NCBI RefSeq assembly: GCF_021325795.1
Contig: NZ_JAHPZX010000006.1
Coordinates: 62,001-126,000, forward strand
Reading direction: 5' to 3'
Source of the DNA: Bordetella sp. LUAb4
GTDB taxonomy: Bacteria > Pseudomonadota > Gammaproteobacteria > Burkholderiales > Burkholderiaceae_B
Length of the DNA stretch: 64,000 nucleotides
Shown here: positions 18,645 through 27,428 of the stretch, one piece after another
Numbering within the stretch: the first letter of the stretch is position 1
How the letters are laid out: the number at the start of each line of letters is the position of its first letter
The notes under the pieces: model-generated
What the model was told of the DNA's origin: nothing
Database searches by the model: none
Seen by the model: the letters and a program-made list of their open reading frames with translations, nothing else
Program-made: the position numbers and the translations under genes

Positions 18645-19607
18645 CTAACTAAGTGCTATGCCCGTTTTTATCCACGGCAGCAGCTCTCTTATCCGGGGAA
18701 ATATCTCGTCCTGCAGCACGTTGCGGCTGGCTTGGAAGCAGGATTCCGCCAACTCCTCGAATTCGTCTTCACGTGACACTTGGTAGATGCTGCGGCTCAA
18801 GGCGGGGCCAGGCAGCGGCATCGCCACGACCTGCGCGGCATAGGCGCGCGCCTGGAAATAACAGAGTGGCGTGGTGATCGCCCATCCCAGACCGGCGCCC
18901 ACCATGCCCATGACGACATCGGACGTATCTATTTCCAGGAAAGGCCGTGGACTGTGGCCGCAGCGGCGCAGGTATCGTTCGATGCCGCTGCCGAAATGCG
19001 AGCGGCCACTGAAACGGATGAAGGGCAGGCGCTCGATCAGCGTCTTCAGCTCCACCTTGCGGAATTCGGCGGCACGCGTGGCCGGGACGACGACGATGAA
19101 GGGTTCGGAGAAGATGGAGCGGCGGATCAGCCGATCGGCGTCTTCGACCGGGTCGGGCGTGACGATCAGATCCAATTGGCGATTGAGCAGAGCGGCCGAC
19201 TGGCTATAGGCCAGGCCGGACCAGAACAGGACCTGGCTGGCGGTCGCCGTGAGTCGCTGCACGATTTCCGGTCCCGCCGTGGCGGCGAAAGAGTCGATCA
19301 TGCCGACCCGGATCGCGGGTTTGCTGGCCAAGTCGGCGTCACGTACGTGGATGACCAGGCGATCGACATCATCGATGATCTGCCGTGCGCGCCGGCTCAA
19401 GGCGATGCCGGCGGGCGTCAGGCGCAAGGGGCGTCGGGAGCGATCCAGGACCTGCGTCTGCAGTATGGCTTCGATCTGCGCGATGGCTTGGGACACCGCG
19501 GATTGTGTGACGCCTAAGGACTTGGCCCCTTCGGACAGACTGCCGGAAGCGGCGACAGCCTCGAACATCCTCAGGACGCGGACGTCCAGACCCGGCGTAC
19601 TTTTCAT
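18645..19607 (-). CDS. LysR-type transcriptional regulator
   Basis: 320 aa. The N-terminal winged helix-turn-helix LSEGAKSLGVTQSAVSQAIAQIE is followed by a periplasmic-binding-protein-like effector domain. It is transcribed in the same direction as, and upstream of, the binding protein-permease-ATPase-oxidase-dehydrogenase genes, so it probably controls that operon. The effector is unknown. Confidence 0.93.
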   Translation of the reverse strand: MKSTPGLDVRVLRMFEAVAASGSLSEGAKSLGVTQSAVSQAIAQIEAILQTQVLDRSRRPLRLTPAGIALSRRARQIIDDVDRLVIHVRDADLASKPAIRVGMIDSFAATAGPEIVQRLTATASQVLFWSGLAYSQSAALLNRQLDLIVTPDPVEDADRLIRRSIFSEPFIVVVPATRAAEFRKVELKTLIERLPFIRFSGRSHFGSGIERYLRRCGHSPRPFLEIDTSDVVMGMVGAGLGWAITTPLCYFQARAYAAQVVAMPLPGPALSRSIYQVSREDEFEELAESCFQASRNVLQDEIFPRIRELLPWIKTGIALS

Positions 19608-19923
19608 TGAGGCTCCCTTTGAATATTAGATTTTCTGCATATCGTAGGCAGGATGGGATTCATCCACCACCGATTTAAGAAAAACTAATACTCTTCTTAA
19701 GTGCCGGCGTAATAGACGTGGCACTTGGAACCTCGCGGAATGACGCACGTGACTTTGGCCGCCTATGTCATTCGCTCTTGGCCAGAGACCAATCGGCGCC
19801 GGGCGCGGCCCGGCCGCCCGCTATCTCGAAGCAGGATAGCGACGCCTCGATGAACTGCCGCTACGGCATTTCCAAGAAGGCCGGAAAGAACACCCTGGAG
19901 TCCTACTCCAGCTTGATGTTGCC
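19608..19923. other. Intergenic region upstream of the LysR gene
   Basis: The only structure seen is an AT-rich inverted repeat TTAAGAA / TTCTTAA at 19675-19700, 68 bp before the LysR start and a plausible regulator site. Small open frames here show no family resemblance. Confidence 0.5.
19675..19700. promoter_or_regulatory. Inverted repeat, possible LysR binding site
   Basis: TTAAGAA and TTCTTAA are exact complements separated by 12 bp in the otherwise GC-rich LysR upstream region. A LysR site with a T-N11-A core is compatible. Unproven. Confidence 0.35.
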
Positions 19924-20901
19924 TTATTCAGGCTTGATGTTGTTCTCCTTGACGACCTTGCGCCAGCGAGCCTCTTCCTTGCTTACGTAAGCATCCAGTT
20001 CGGCAGGATCGCCCGTGCGCACGGTCAAGCCTTCATATTCCATGCGCTTACGGAAATCCTCTGACTGCGTGGCTTCCCGCGCGGCCGCGTTGAGTTTCTG
20101 GACGACGTCTTTGGGCGTCTGCGCCGGCACATACAGGCCGTACCAGCTTTCCACCGAATAACCCGGCAGCGTCGCGGCTACGGTGGGGATACCTGGCCAG
20201 GCCGATGACGGCTGCGGGCTGGTCACGGCAAGCGCTCGCAGCTTGCCTTGCTGGACGAAGCCGGACACCGCGGCGGCGGTAGCGAACATCACGTCGATAC
20301 GATCGCCCAACAGATCGGTCAGCGCCGGCCCCGCGCCACGGTAAGGCACGTGCGTCATGGGCACCTTGGCCAGATTGGCGAACAACTCGCCGGCCAGGTG
20401 AGCCGACGTTCCTATGCCTTGGGACGCATAGGTCAAGCCCTTCTCTTTGGACTTGGCCGCGGCAATGACGTCCTGCACGCTGTGAAACGGGCTGTTGGCG
20501 GGAACCACCATCACATTCGGACCGGTTCCTATCAAGGCTACCGGCGCGAAGGCGGTCTTGTAGTCGTACGGCATGGTGGGTTGCAGGCTGGGATTCACGG
20601 CATGCGCGAACGAAGCCATGTCGATGGTGTAGCCGTCCGGGGCGCTTTTGGCGACGTAGTCGGTCCCGACGATGGTGCCCGCGCCGGGCTTGTTGTCGAC
20701 GATGACCGACTCCTTCAAGACCTTGCCCATGCCGGCTCCCAGGGTACGGGCGATGGTGTCGGTGCCACCGCCGGGCGCGAACGGCACGACCAGCCGTATC
20801 GGTTTATCCGGGAAAGCGGCCAGGGCCGTATGGGTGGCGGTGCTCGCCAACAATGCCAAACCCGCGCAGGTCAACACCTTGCGCATGAATCCTGGGGTCA
20901 T
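19924..20901 (-). CDS. Bug/TctC-family tripartite tricarboxylate-type solute receptor
   Basis: 325 aa. A Sec signal peptide ends near TALA/AFPDK. It is followed by the family segments FPDKPIRLVVPFAPGGGTDTIAR, VIVDNKPGAGTIVG and HVPYRGAGPALTDLLGD. Bug proteins bind carboxylates and related metabolites in the periplasm; orphan copies are extremely numerous in Bordetella and Achromobacter. GGAGACGAGAC precedes the ATG. No TctAB membrane subunits are adjacent, so this is an orphan receptor. Confidence 0.95.
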   Translation of the reverse strand: MTPGFMRKVLTCAGLALLASTATHTALAAFPDKPIRLVVPFAPGGGTDTIARTLGAGMGKVLKESVIVDNKPGAGTIVGTDYVAKSAPDGYTIDMASFAHAVNPSLQPTMPYDYKTAFAPVALIGTGPNVMVVPANSPFHSVQDVIAAAKSKEKGLTYASQGIGTSAHLAGELFANLAKVPMTHVPYRGAGPALTDLLGDRIDVMFATAAAVSGFVQQGKLRALAVTSPQPSSAWPGIPTVAATLPGYSVESWYGLYVPAQTPKDVVQKLNAAAREATQSEDFRKRMEYEGLTVRTGDPAELDAYVSKEEARWRKVVKENNIKPE

Positions 20902-21175
20902 GTCTCGTCTCCGTCACGGCGTGAGCCGGCTTATCTTTTTTGGTCGCGCCACCAATGACGCCACCGTTGCAAAGCTTAGAGGGCCGCGCGGAGAACAAAC
21001 ACCCTGGATTTTCAACAGGCGGAATAGCCGGGAATACTGGGGGCTATGCGGCTGCGGCGTCGATGTTGGGACGGCTGTGGCTGTGGCTGTGGCGGCGGCT
21101 GTGGCGGCGGCTGCGGCGTGCCGGTGTGGTTCGGTATCCGTGTGCAGCAGCATGTCGTCGTGCTTTATTCTGGAT

Positions 21176-21204
21176 CGAGTTTGCGCAATCCTTGCGCAAA
21201 CTCG
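21176..21204. promoter_or_regulatory. 13-bp perfect inverted repeat containing two TTGCGCAA palindromes
   Basis: CGAGTTTGCGCAA / TTGCGCAAACTCG with loop TCC. The 8-mer TTGCGCAA is itself palindromic and starts at 21181 and 21192; near-copies follow at 21212 (CTGCGCAA) and 21287 (TTGCGCAC). There is no T-run, so a protein-binding site is as likely as a terminator. Confidence 0.5.
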
Positions 21205-21286
21205 AAGAAAACTGCGCAATCTCTGATCAAAACACCGTGAGATCAGAAAAATTTCGCTGCTTTATCGAAAAAAATCGCAGACTGAC

Positions 21287-21316
21287 TTGCGCACGTCGAA
21301 AAATACGTGCTATATT
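21287..21316 (+). promoter_or_regulatory. Promoter of tRNA-Asn
   Basis: TTGCGC (21287-21292) and TATATT (21311-21316) are 18 bp apart and end 19 bp before the tRNA, in an AT-rich segment. Confidence 0.65.
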
Positions 21317-21335
21317 CTTTCTTCTTCACCGCCGG

Positions 21336-21411
21336 TCCCCGATAGCTCAGTCGGTAGAGCGACGGACTGTTAATCCGCAGGTCGCTGGTTCGAGCCCAGC
21401 TCGGGGAGCCA
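21336..21411 (+). tRNA. tRNA-Asn (GTT)
   Basis: A 76-nt cloverleaf with encoded CCA. Acceptor TCCCCGA / TCGGGGA, D-arm AGCTCAGTCGGTAGAGC, anticodon GTT in loop CTGTTAA, T-arm CTGGTTCGAGCCCAG. Confidence 0.98.
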
Positions 21412-21435
21412 AACAAAAGGTTGTGAAGAGAAGTA

Positions 21436-21687
21436 CCGACACCAGAAACCGCCGCAAGGCGGTTTTTGCTTTTGCGGGATCCATTCTGGAAGCCCCCTTC
21501 TGGAAGCCTCTTTTGAGACCGAATATCAGACACGGTCCGAAATCAACGCTGCCCCTGCCTACCTTCCCCCAAAGCCGTCGGGGAAGGCGGCCGCTCTCCT
21601 GCACGACTGGCATGCATCTCCGGCGTCACGCCATGACCTACGACGCAAATCCGACACCAGAAACCGCCGAAAGGCGGTTTTTGCTTT
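21436..21687. repeat. Duplicated terminator segment (about 36-bp direct repeat)
   Basis: The block CCGACACCAGAAACCGCC plus the hairpin end and GGTTTTTGCTTT occurs at 21436-21472 and again at 21651-21687, with one difference in the loop (GCAA versus GAAA). The two copies are 215 bp apart. A tandem tRNA duplication followed by loss of one tRNA copy would explain it. Confidence 0.7.
21446..21467 (+). terminator. Terminator of tRNA-Asn
   Basis: AAACCGCC / GGCGGTTT with a GCAA loop, then TT. Confidence 0.8.
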
Positions 21688-22035
21688 GAGCCGCTGCGGG
21701 GCGGGTCTGCGTGGGGCCGCCGCAAGGCGGCCTTTGGCATTTTGCCCGACCGCCCACCGCAATGGTCGTGGCGCGATAGCGACATCGCGCCGGCGTAGTT
21801 GCTCGCAAAGTCGCGAGCGTTGAACGCCAGTTTCAAGTGTTATGCCGGTTCATTTCATCAAAACGCAGTTTTTGACGTTTTGTTCCATGTCTCTCTACAC
21901 GCCCTTGAAAATGGCGATCCCCTTTTTGTATTTAAGAGATAACATACAGACATGACGCTTTCAGGGTAGCGGCAATTCTGCCCATGTCGCTGGTGGTGAT
22001 CCCGCCGATTTCTCCAGATTTCTTTGAGCACGAGT

Positions 22036-22470
22036 ATGAATACAGATCTGCGCTCCACGGTTATCCAACTCGACGCCGGCTTGCGCATGATCAACAGTGC
22101 GCTCGAACACTTGCGGCAGCATCTCGAACCGCGTGTCGAAGCAGCATGGCGGCTGTCGGAAGAAGGTTGGATACTGGTAACGCCAGATAATCGCAAGCTG
22201 CAATTGGGCAATGCGGAAAGAGCCCTGCTGCTCGCCCTGGCCCGCCATCCGGCACGGCAAATGAAGCGCGACGAATTGGTCAGGACCATCAACGACACGC
22301 TGGAATCGGATCACTACAATACCGCCGCTCTGTCGGTGATGATCAGCCGCCTGCGCAAGAAGGCGACCGCCGATGGCGTCGACCTGCCCTTGCACGCCGT
22401 GCGGGGCCAAGGCTATGCCCTGTCGAGCGGCATCGATATCAGCATGCCCGCGCCCCGGCCCGCTGGTTGA
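22036..22470 (+). CDS. Orphan winged-helix (OmpR/ToxR-type) DNA-binding protein
   Basis: About 144 aa. The last 100 residues match the Trans_reg_C winged helix: GNAERALLLALARHPARQMKRDELV, then NTAALSVMISRLRKKATADG and LHAVRGQGYAL. There is no receiver domain, membrane segment or other sensor. The N-terminal 45 residues (VIQLDAGLRMINSALEHLRQHL) may form a dimerising helix. ATG at 22036 is used; a TTG at 22024 is in frame. An AT-rich promoter region precedes it and a strong terminator follows. Targets unknown. Confidence 0.8.
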   Translation: MNTDLRSTVIQLDAGLRMINSALEHLRQHLEPRVEAAWRLSEEGWILVTPDNRKLQLGNAERALLLALARHPARQMKRDELVRTINDTLESDHYNTAALSVMISRLRKKATADGVDLPLHAVRGQGYALSSGIDISMPAPRPAG

Positions 22471-22554
22471 ACGCAGTCGTTCACTTAGCGGCAGCGGAGT
22501 TTTTTAATCTGGATTGCGCTGGGTGCCGGGCACTCACCAGGGCAACACGCAAGC

Positions 22555-22585
22555 AAAAAGGGCAGCCCTTGTGGGCTGCCCTTTT
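22555..22585. terminator. Bidirectional terminator between the winged-helix gene and tRNA-Thr
   Basis: AAAAAGGGCAGCCC / GGGCTGCCCTTTT, loop TTGT, with A-run and T-run on either side, so it can serve both convergent units. Confidence 0.92.
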
Positions 22586-22592
22586 CACTTTC

Positions 22593-22668
22593 TGGTGCCG
22601 GCAATAGGAGTCGAACCTACGACCTTCGCATTACGAATGCGCTGCTCTACCAACTGAGCTATGCCGGC
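22593..22668 (-). tRNA. tRNA-Thr (CGT)
   Basis: A 76-nt cloverleaf on the minus strand. Acceptor GCCGGCA, D-arm AGCTCAGTTGGTAGAGC, anticodon CGT in loop TTCGTAA, encoded CCA. Reads ACG codons. Confidence 0.97.
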
Positions 22669-23096
22669 TGAAACTTGTGCTCACCGCTCGGATCACTCCC
22701 GGCATCGCTGCTGAGGACCGTTCGATAACAGCCCGCAACTATAGCACAAGAAATCGGACTGAATAGCGCTGCGTGGAAAAATCTTGCGTTGATCCGCGCT
22801 GCGATCAGATCGCTGCTCGGACCTCTGCTCGGACCTCGGTTCGGATCCGCAATCATCGCATTCGGGACGGTCCGACCGGCGGCGACCGACCAGTAGCGGC
22901 GCGGGACGCAACGTCAAGGACACACCGGCGACACTGCCCCCTGAACGGTCCCAATCGCCACGTGGATTCAGCGCTTGTGACTAAGCGCGTATCGCTCGCA
23001 TCGCCACATCAATCTCATATAAATTCATTTATATGATATATATAAATAATTCCTTTCTGTGCGGTACACTCCACGCCTGCTTCCGGAACGTGTTTC
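22669..23096. other. Intergenic region between tRNA-Thr and gntR
   Basis: A TATAGT hexamer on the minus strand (22738-22743) could be the -10 of tRNA-Thr. Near the right end an AT-rich palindrome (23015-23036) marks the gntR promoter. Short GGACCT repeats occur at about 22816-22850. No gene is supported. Confidence 0.5.
23015..23036. promoter_or_regulatory. Operator palindrome upstream of the GntR gene
   Basis: TCATATAAA / TTTATATGA, perfect 9-bp arms around TTCA, directly followed by TATATATAAATAA, which can supply the -10. It lies 60 bp before the gntR start. GntR/HutC regulators commonly bind their own promoter, so autoregulation is likely. Confidence 0.65.
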
Positions 23097-23849
23097 ATGA
23101 ATAACCTGTCCTCTCCCGCCATGCCCTTGGGCAGCCCCCTGTATGAACAGATCAAGCATGCTTTGCTGACGGCCTTGGCGCATGGCGAATGGAAGCAAGG
23201 CGACGCCATTCCACCGGAAAAAATCCTGGCGGAACGGTTCGGCGTTTCGATAGGGACTTTGCGCAAGGCCATCGACGAACTGGCGGCGGAAAATATTCTA
23301 GTACGCCATCAAGGCCGCGGCACCTACGTCGCCGTGCACACGCGCAATCCCCACTTCTTCAAGTTCTTCCGCATCGTGCGGCAAGACGGCAAGAAGGCTT
23401 ATCCCGCCACACAACTGATGCGCTTTCGCCGCGTGCGCGCGGCCGCGCCGGTGCGCGAGAAGCTGGGACTGGCCAGCGGCGCGCACGTCTTCGAATTCAA
23501 CAACGTACTGTCGCTCAATGGCGACGTGGTCATGGTCGACGAGATCTGCCTGCCCGAAGCCTTGTTTCCCAATATGACCGAACAGCAGTTGCGTGAACGC
23601 CCGAGCACTTTGTACAGCTTGTACCAGGATGCCTTCGGCGTGAACGTGATCGGCACCGATGAACGCCTGCGTACCGGCGCGGCGGGTCCCACGCACGCGC
23701 AATGGCTGGGCGTGGCCGAAGGTCAACCACTACTGCAGATCCGCCGAGTGGCCTATTCGTATCACGGCATGCCGGTGGAATGGCGCGTCTCGCACGTGAA
23801 TACCGAGGCCTATGAATACCTTGGCCAGGAACATACGACGATCAGTTGA
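23097..23849 (+). CDS. GntR/HutC-family regulator with UTRA domain
   Basis: 250 aa. N-terminal winged helix ([45 protein letters not shown], residues 14-58) and C-terminal UTRA effector domain (about 85-240) with [11 protein letters not shown] and [12 protein letters not shown]. It lies directly upstream of a galactarate-type dehydratase gene in the same orientation, so sugar-acid control of that gene is the natural inference. Confidence 0.93.
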   Translation: MNNLSSPAMPLGSPLYEQIKHALLTALAHGEWKQGDAIPPEKILAERFGVSIGTLRKAIDELAAENILVRHQGRGTYVAVHTRNPHFFKFFRIVRQDGKKAYPATQLMRFRRVRAAAPVREKLGLASGAHVFEFNNVLSLNGDVVMVDEICLPEALFPNMTEQQLRERPSTLYSLYQDAFGVNVIGTDERLRTGAAGPTHAQWLGVAEGQPLLQIRRVAYSYHGMPVEWRVSHVNTEAYEYLGQEHTTIS

Positions 23850-24064
23850 AGCCGTGGGCGGGCGGAAAGCAGGCGCCTCTAACAGGCCAGTGTTGTACGT
23901 CATCGTATGACTATAGACTGCGATTCAGCTTGAGGATTTACAAGCACAATACCCGCAATCGGTTTATATTGTGGCCGTCAACAGACGGGCTCGACATCAC
24001 GATGCGGCCTGCAAGTTGTACGATGACAAACATATCGCGAACCGCCCAGGAGACGCTGGTCCCC

Positions 24065-25618
24065 ATGCAAGCCAAGCCCGCCCCCCTCTACATCCGTATC
24101 CACGACGACGACAACGTGGCCATCGTCGTCAATGACGGTGGCCTGCCCGCCGGCACTGAGTTCCCTGACGGCCTGGTCCTGCGCGAACACGTGCCCCAAG
24201 GCCACAAGGTGGCGCTGCGCGACCTCGCCACGGGCGACGCCATCGTGCGCTACCACGTGACCATAGGCTACGCCGCGCAGGAATTGCCGCGCGGCAGCTG
24301 GGTCAACGAACGCGTGACCACCATGCCCGCCGCGCCCGGCCTGGACGACCTGCCCATCGCCACACGCGTGCCGCCGCCCGCTCCGCCGCTCGAAGGCTAT
24401 ACCTTCGAGGGCTATCGCAATGCCGACGGCTCGGTGGGAACCCGCAACATCCTGGCCATCACCACCACCGTGCAATGCGTCTCCGGCGTGGTCGAACACG
24501 CGGTCAAGCGTATCCGCGCCGAATTGCTGCCGCGCTATCCCCATGTCGACGACGTCGTCGGCATCGAACACACCTACGGCTGTGGCGTGGCGATCGACGC
24601 GCCCGACGCCATCATTCCCATCCGCACGCTGCGCAACATCAGCCAGAACCCCAACTTCGGCGGCGCGGCCATGATGGTCAGCCTGGGCTGCGAAAAGCTG
24701 CAGCCGGACCGCCTGTTGCCGCCGGGCAGCATTCCCCTGCTGGACCGCGGCAATCGCGTCGATACGGTGACCTTGCAAGACGAAGCCCATGTCGGTTTCG
24801 AGTCCATGGTGACGCACATCATGCAGACCGCCGAACGGCACCTGGAAGAACTGAACAAGCGGCGCCGCGTCACCTGTCCGGTCTCCGACCTGGTGGTCGG
24901 CGTGCAGTGCGGCGGCAGCGACGCGTTCTCTGGCGTCACGGCCAACCCAGCGGTCGGCTTCGCCAGCGATCTGCTGGTGCGCGCCGGCGGCACGGTAATG
25001 TTCTCGGAAAACACGGAAGTGCGTGACGGCATCGCCCAACTCACCGCGCGCGCGGCCACGCCTGAAGTGGCCGAAGCCTTGATCCGCGAGATGGATTGGT
25101 ACGACCGCTACCTGCAGCGCGGCATGGCCGATCGCAGCGCCAATACTTCGCCTGGCAACAAGAAAGGCGGCCTGTCCAATATCGTCGAAAAAGCCATGGG
25201 CTCGATCGCCAAGTCGGGACATTCGGCGATTTCCGGCGTGCTGGCGCCCGGCGAAAAACTCAAGACCAAAGGCCTGATCTATACCGCGACACCCGCCAGC
25301 GATTTCATCTGCGGCACGCTGCAATTGGCGGCCGGCATGAATCTGCATATCTTCACTACCGGCCGGGGCACGCCTTATGGCCTGGCCGAAGTACCTGTGA
25401 TCAAGGTGGCGACGCGCGATGACCTGGCACGGCGCTGGTTCGACCTGATGGATGTGAACGCCGGCAGCATCGCCACCGGCCAGGCCACTATCGCCGACGT
25501 GGGCTGGGAGCTGTTCCACTGCATGCTGGACGTCGCCAGCGGCCGCAAGAAGAGCCGCGCCGAAGCACTGGGCCTGCACAATTCGCTGGCCCTGTTCAAC
25601 CCGGCGCCGGTGACCTGA
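24065..25618 (+). CDS. garD: UxaA-family dehydratase, galactarate dehydratase-like
   Basis: 517 aa. Residues 8-90 are the SAF domain ([21 protein letters not shown]). The central and C-terminal part is the altronate/galactarate dehydratase body, with [38 protein letters not shown] and [17 protein letters not shown]. GarD dehydrates galactarate to 5-keto-4-deoxy-glucarate. The two-domain length matches GarD rather than split forms, but altronate or another aldarate is not excluded. ATG at 24065 is used because the family N-terminus starts here; earlier in-frame starts lack homology. The companion aldolase and reductase are not adjacent. Confidence 0.85.
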   Translation: MQAKPAPLYIRIHDDDNVAIVVNDGGLPAGTEFPDGLVLREHVPQGHKVALRDLATGDAIVRYHVTIGYAAQELPRGSWVNERVTTMPAAPGLDDLPIATRVPPPAPPLEGYTFEGYRNADGSVGTRNILAITTTVQCVSGVVEHAVKRIRAELLPRYPHVDDVVGIEHTYGCGVAIDAPDAIIPIRTLRNISQNPNFGGAAMMVSLGCEKLQPDRLLPPGSIPLLDRGNRVDTVTLQDEAHVGFESMVTHIMQTAERHLEELNKRRRVTCPVSDLVVGVQCGGSDAFSGVTANPAVGFASDLLVRAGGTVMFSENTEVRDGIAQLTARAATPEVAEALIREMDWYDRYLQRGMADRSANTSPGNKKGGLSNIVEKAMGSIAKSGHSAISGVLAPGEKLKTKGLIYTATPASDFICGTLQLAAGMNLHIFTTGRGTPYGLAEVPVIKVATRDDLARRWFDLMDVNAGSIATGQATIADVGWELFHCMLDVASGRKKSRAEALGLHNSLALFNPAPVT

Positions 25619-25625
25619 GGCGGGA

Positions 25626-25657
25626 CAGGCATCCGGCGTCGAGGCGGCGGATGCCTG
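25626..25657. terminator. Hairpin between garD and the DUF1993 gene
   Basis: CAGGCATCCG / CGGATGCCTG, a 10-bp stem just after the garD stop, between convergent genes. There is no long T-run, so termination is probable but not certain. Confidence 0.55.
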
Positions 25658-25676
25658 GCCTGGCTAAGGCTAAAAC

Positions 25677-26195
25677 TCAAGCCTGCAATGCGAAGGACAG
25701 ATCGCCCAGGTAATCCAGCTTGCCCAGCGGCACGCCCTGATTGCGCAGGATGTCGTAGGCGGTGGTGACGTGGAAATAGAAATTCGGCAGCGCGAACGTC
25801 GTCAGGTAAGGAACGGGCGTGAACTTCAACGTGCCACGGCCGGTCTTGATCTCGATCGGACGTTGCATGTCGGCGTTGACGTCATCCTCGGACACGGTTT
25901 CAAGAAACTGCACGGTCTTGGCGATGCGTTCCCGCAGTTCCGCGAAAGTGGTCTCGGTGTCGGGCATGGCGGGCACGGGCAAACCGGCCAGGCGCGCGCC
26001 GCCGGCCTTGGCCGCATCGCTGGCCGATTGCACCTGGCGCACCAGGTTGAACATATCCGGCGCCAGCTTGGCCTGCAGCAATTGGTCAGCGGGTACGCCC
26101 TGTTCCTGGGCATGGGCTTCGCCCTTGCGCAGGAGTTCGGCCAGCACGTTCAGGCCACGCAGGAAAACGGGAACGGAAACTTGATATAGCGGCAT
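25677..26195 (-). CDS. DUF1993 family protein
   Basis: 172 aa, the usual DUF1993 length. Segments YQVSVPVFLRGLNVLAELLRK, LAPDMFNLVRQVQSASDAAK and LPNFYFHVTTAYDILRNQGVPLGKLDYLG match the family, which adopts a DinB-like four-helix bundle. The His in NFYFHVTTAY is conserved in the family. Biochemical function is unknown. Confidence 0.9.
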   Translation of the reverse strand: MPLYQVSVPVFLRGLNVLAELLRKGEAHAQEQGVPADQLLQAKLAPDMFNLVRQVQSASDAAKAGGARLAGLPVPAMPDTETTFAELRERIAKTVQFLETVSEDDVNADMQRPIEIKTGRGTLKFTPVPYLTTFALPNFYFHVTTAYDILRNQGVPLGKLDYLGDLSFALQA

Positions 26196-26435
26196 GAGGA
26201 CATCCTCGATCGGGGACTGTGGTTATATGGATATGAACCCGCCCGATACTACGCCTGTCCGCTGACAGCAAGTTTGAATAGCCCCAAGCGGCACCAGGTT
26301 GTTTTGACCGGTCCCCGGTAAATGGTGTCCGCCTGGTGCCAACGCCGTTGCCGGTGTGCGTTGCCGGTGTGCGTTGCCACTGCCGTGTCCGCTATCCACG
26401 CGCCCCGGCAAGGCCGCCTCGCGAGGCAATCGCGC

Positions 26436-27428
26436 CTATTCCGCCGCCTTGTCCGAATCAGCCGTCAGCTTGCGCGACAGCTCCTTGGGCAGCGGGAACG
26501 CGATGTTCTCCTCCAACCCGGGCATGGTGCGCACCGACACCGCGCCCAATTCCTTGACACGGTCGATGACCTGCTGCACCAGCACCTCGGGCGCCGATGC
26601 GCCGGCCGTGATGCCGATACGCTGGCGTCCTTGCAGCCATTCGGGCTCGATGGAAGCCGCGCCGTCGACCAGATACGCGGCCACGCCGATGCGTTCGGCC
26701 ACTTCACGCAGCCGATTCGAATTCGAGCTGTTGGGACTGCCCACCACCAGCACCAGATCACACGCCGGGGCCAACACCTTGACGGCGTCCTGGCGATTCT
26801 GCGTGGCGTAGCAGATATCGCTCTTGCGCGGCTCGGCGATGGTGGGGAAGCGCGCCTTCAAGGCACTGGCGACCGCGGCGGCGTCGTCGACCGACAGCGT
26901 GGTCTGCGTCACATAAGCCAGGTTGGCCGGATCCTTCACCACCAGGGCAGCGACGTCCTCGGCGGTTTCCACCAGGTACATGCCACCCGCGGCCTGGCCC
27001 AGCGTGCCTTCGACTTCCGGATGGCCTTTATGCCCGATCATCACCACTTCGCGGCCGGCGCCGCGCATGCGCGCCACCTCCACATGAACCTTGGTCACCA
27101 GCGGGCACGTAGCGTCGAACACGCGCAGGCCGCGCGACTCGGCTTCGGCGCGCACCGCCTTGGACACGCCATGCGCGGAAAACACCACGATGGCGCCGGC
27201 CGGAGCATCCTCGAGTTCGTCGATGAAGATCGCGCCCTTGCCCCGCAGGTCTTCCACCACATAGCGGTTGTGGACGATTTCATGGCGGACATAGATCGGT
27301 GCGCCGTGCAGCTCCAGCGCACGCTCGACGATGTCGATGGCGCGATCGACCCCGGCGCAGAATCCGCGCGGCTGCGCCAGCAGCACTTCGGCGTCCAGCG
27401 CGGTGACCATGGTGACACCGGCACGCAT
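26436..27428 (-). CDS. ispH: 4-hydroxy-3-methylbut-2-enyl diphosphate reductase IspH
   Basis: The last step of the MEP isoprenoid pathway, a [4Fe-4S] enzyme. Conserved Cys residues are in [24 protein letters not shown] and [10 protein letters not shown], with His in IVHNRYVV and [12 protein letters not shown]. The start overlaps the fkpB stop by one base (TGATG), the same order as fkpB-ispH in E. coli and most beta-proteobacteria. ISPH length (330 aa) is normal. Confidence 0.97.
   Translation of the reverse strand: MRAGVTMVTALDAEVLLAQPRGFCAGVDRAIDIVERALELHGAPIYVRHEIVHNRYVVEDLRGKGAIFIDELEDAPAGAIVVFSAHGVSKAVRAEAESRGLRVFDATCPLVTKVHVEVARMRGAGREVVMIGHKGHPEVEGTLGQAAGGMYLVETAEDVAALVVKDPANLAYVTQTTLSVDDAAAVASALKARFPTIAEPRKSDICYATQNRQDAVKVLAPACDLVLVVGSPNSSNSNRLREVAERIGVAAYLVDGAASIEPEWLQGRQRIGITAGASAPEVLVQQVIDRVKELGAVSVRTMPGLEENIAFPLPKELSRKLTADSDKAAE

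Larger units (their letters stand above)
20902..21335. other. Intergenic region with TGTGGC repeats and TTGCGCAA sites
   Basis: A GC-rich simple-sequence stretch (repeats of GGCTGTGGCTGTGG type, about 21070-21120) precedes a low-GC leader with four TTGCGCA-type sites and the tRNA-Asn promoter. No convincing coding sequence was seen. Confidence 0.5.
21412..22035. other. Intergenic region between tRNA-Asn and a small regulator gene
   Basis: It holds two near-identical terminator segments (21436 and 21651) and a third related hairpin GGCCGCC/GGCGGCC at about 21716-21735. An AT-rich stretch at 21925-21955 (TTGTATTTAAGAGATAAC) probably carries the promoter of the next gene. No convincing gene was seen. 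Confidence 0.5.

Noticed and set aside
20914..21219. 101-codon minus-strand open frame rich in Ala/Thr/His
   Set aside because: It is produced by the GGCTGTGGC simple repeat and crosses the 13-bp palindrome; no homology features.
21543..21836. 97-codon minus-strand open frame between tRNA-Asn and the winged-helix gene
   Set aside because: It reads through the duplicated terminator hairpins (QKPPFGGFW) and has no support as a gene.
22773..23036. 87-codon plus-strand open frame upstream of gntR
   Set aside because: Ends inside the AT-rich operator, Arg/Ser-rich, no ribosome site.
23978..25579. 533-codon minus-strand open frame
   Set aside because: Exact antisense shadow of garD; the sense strand matches a known family along its length.
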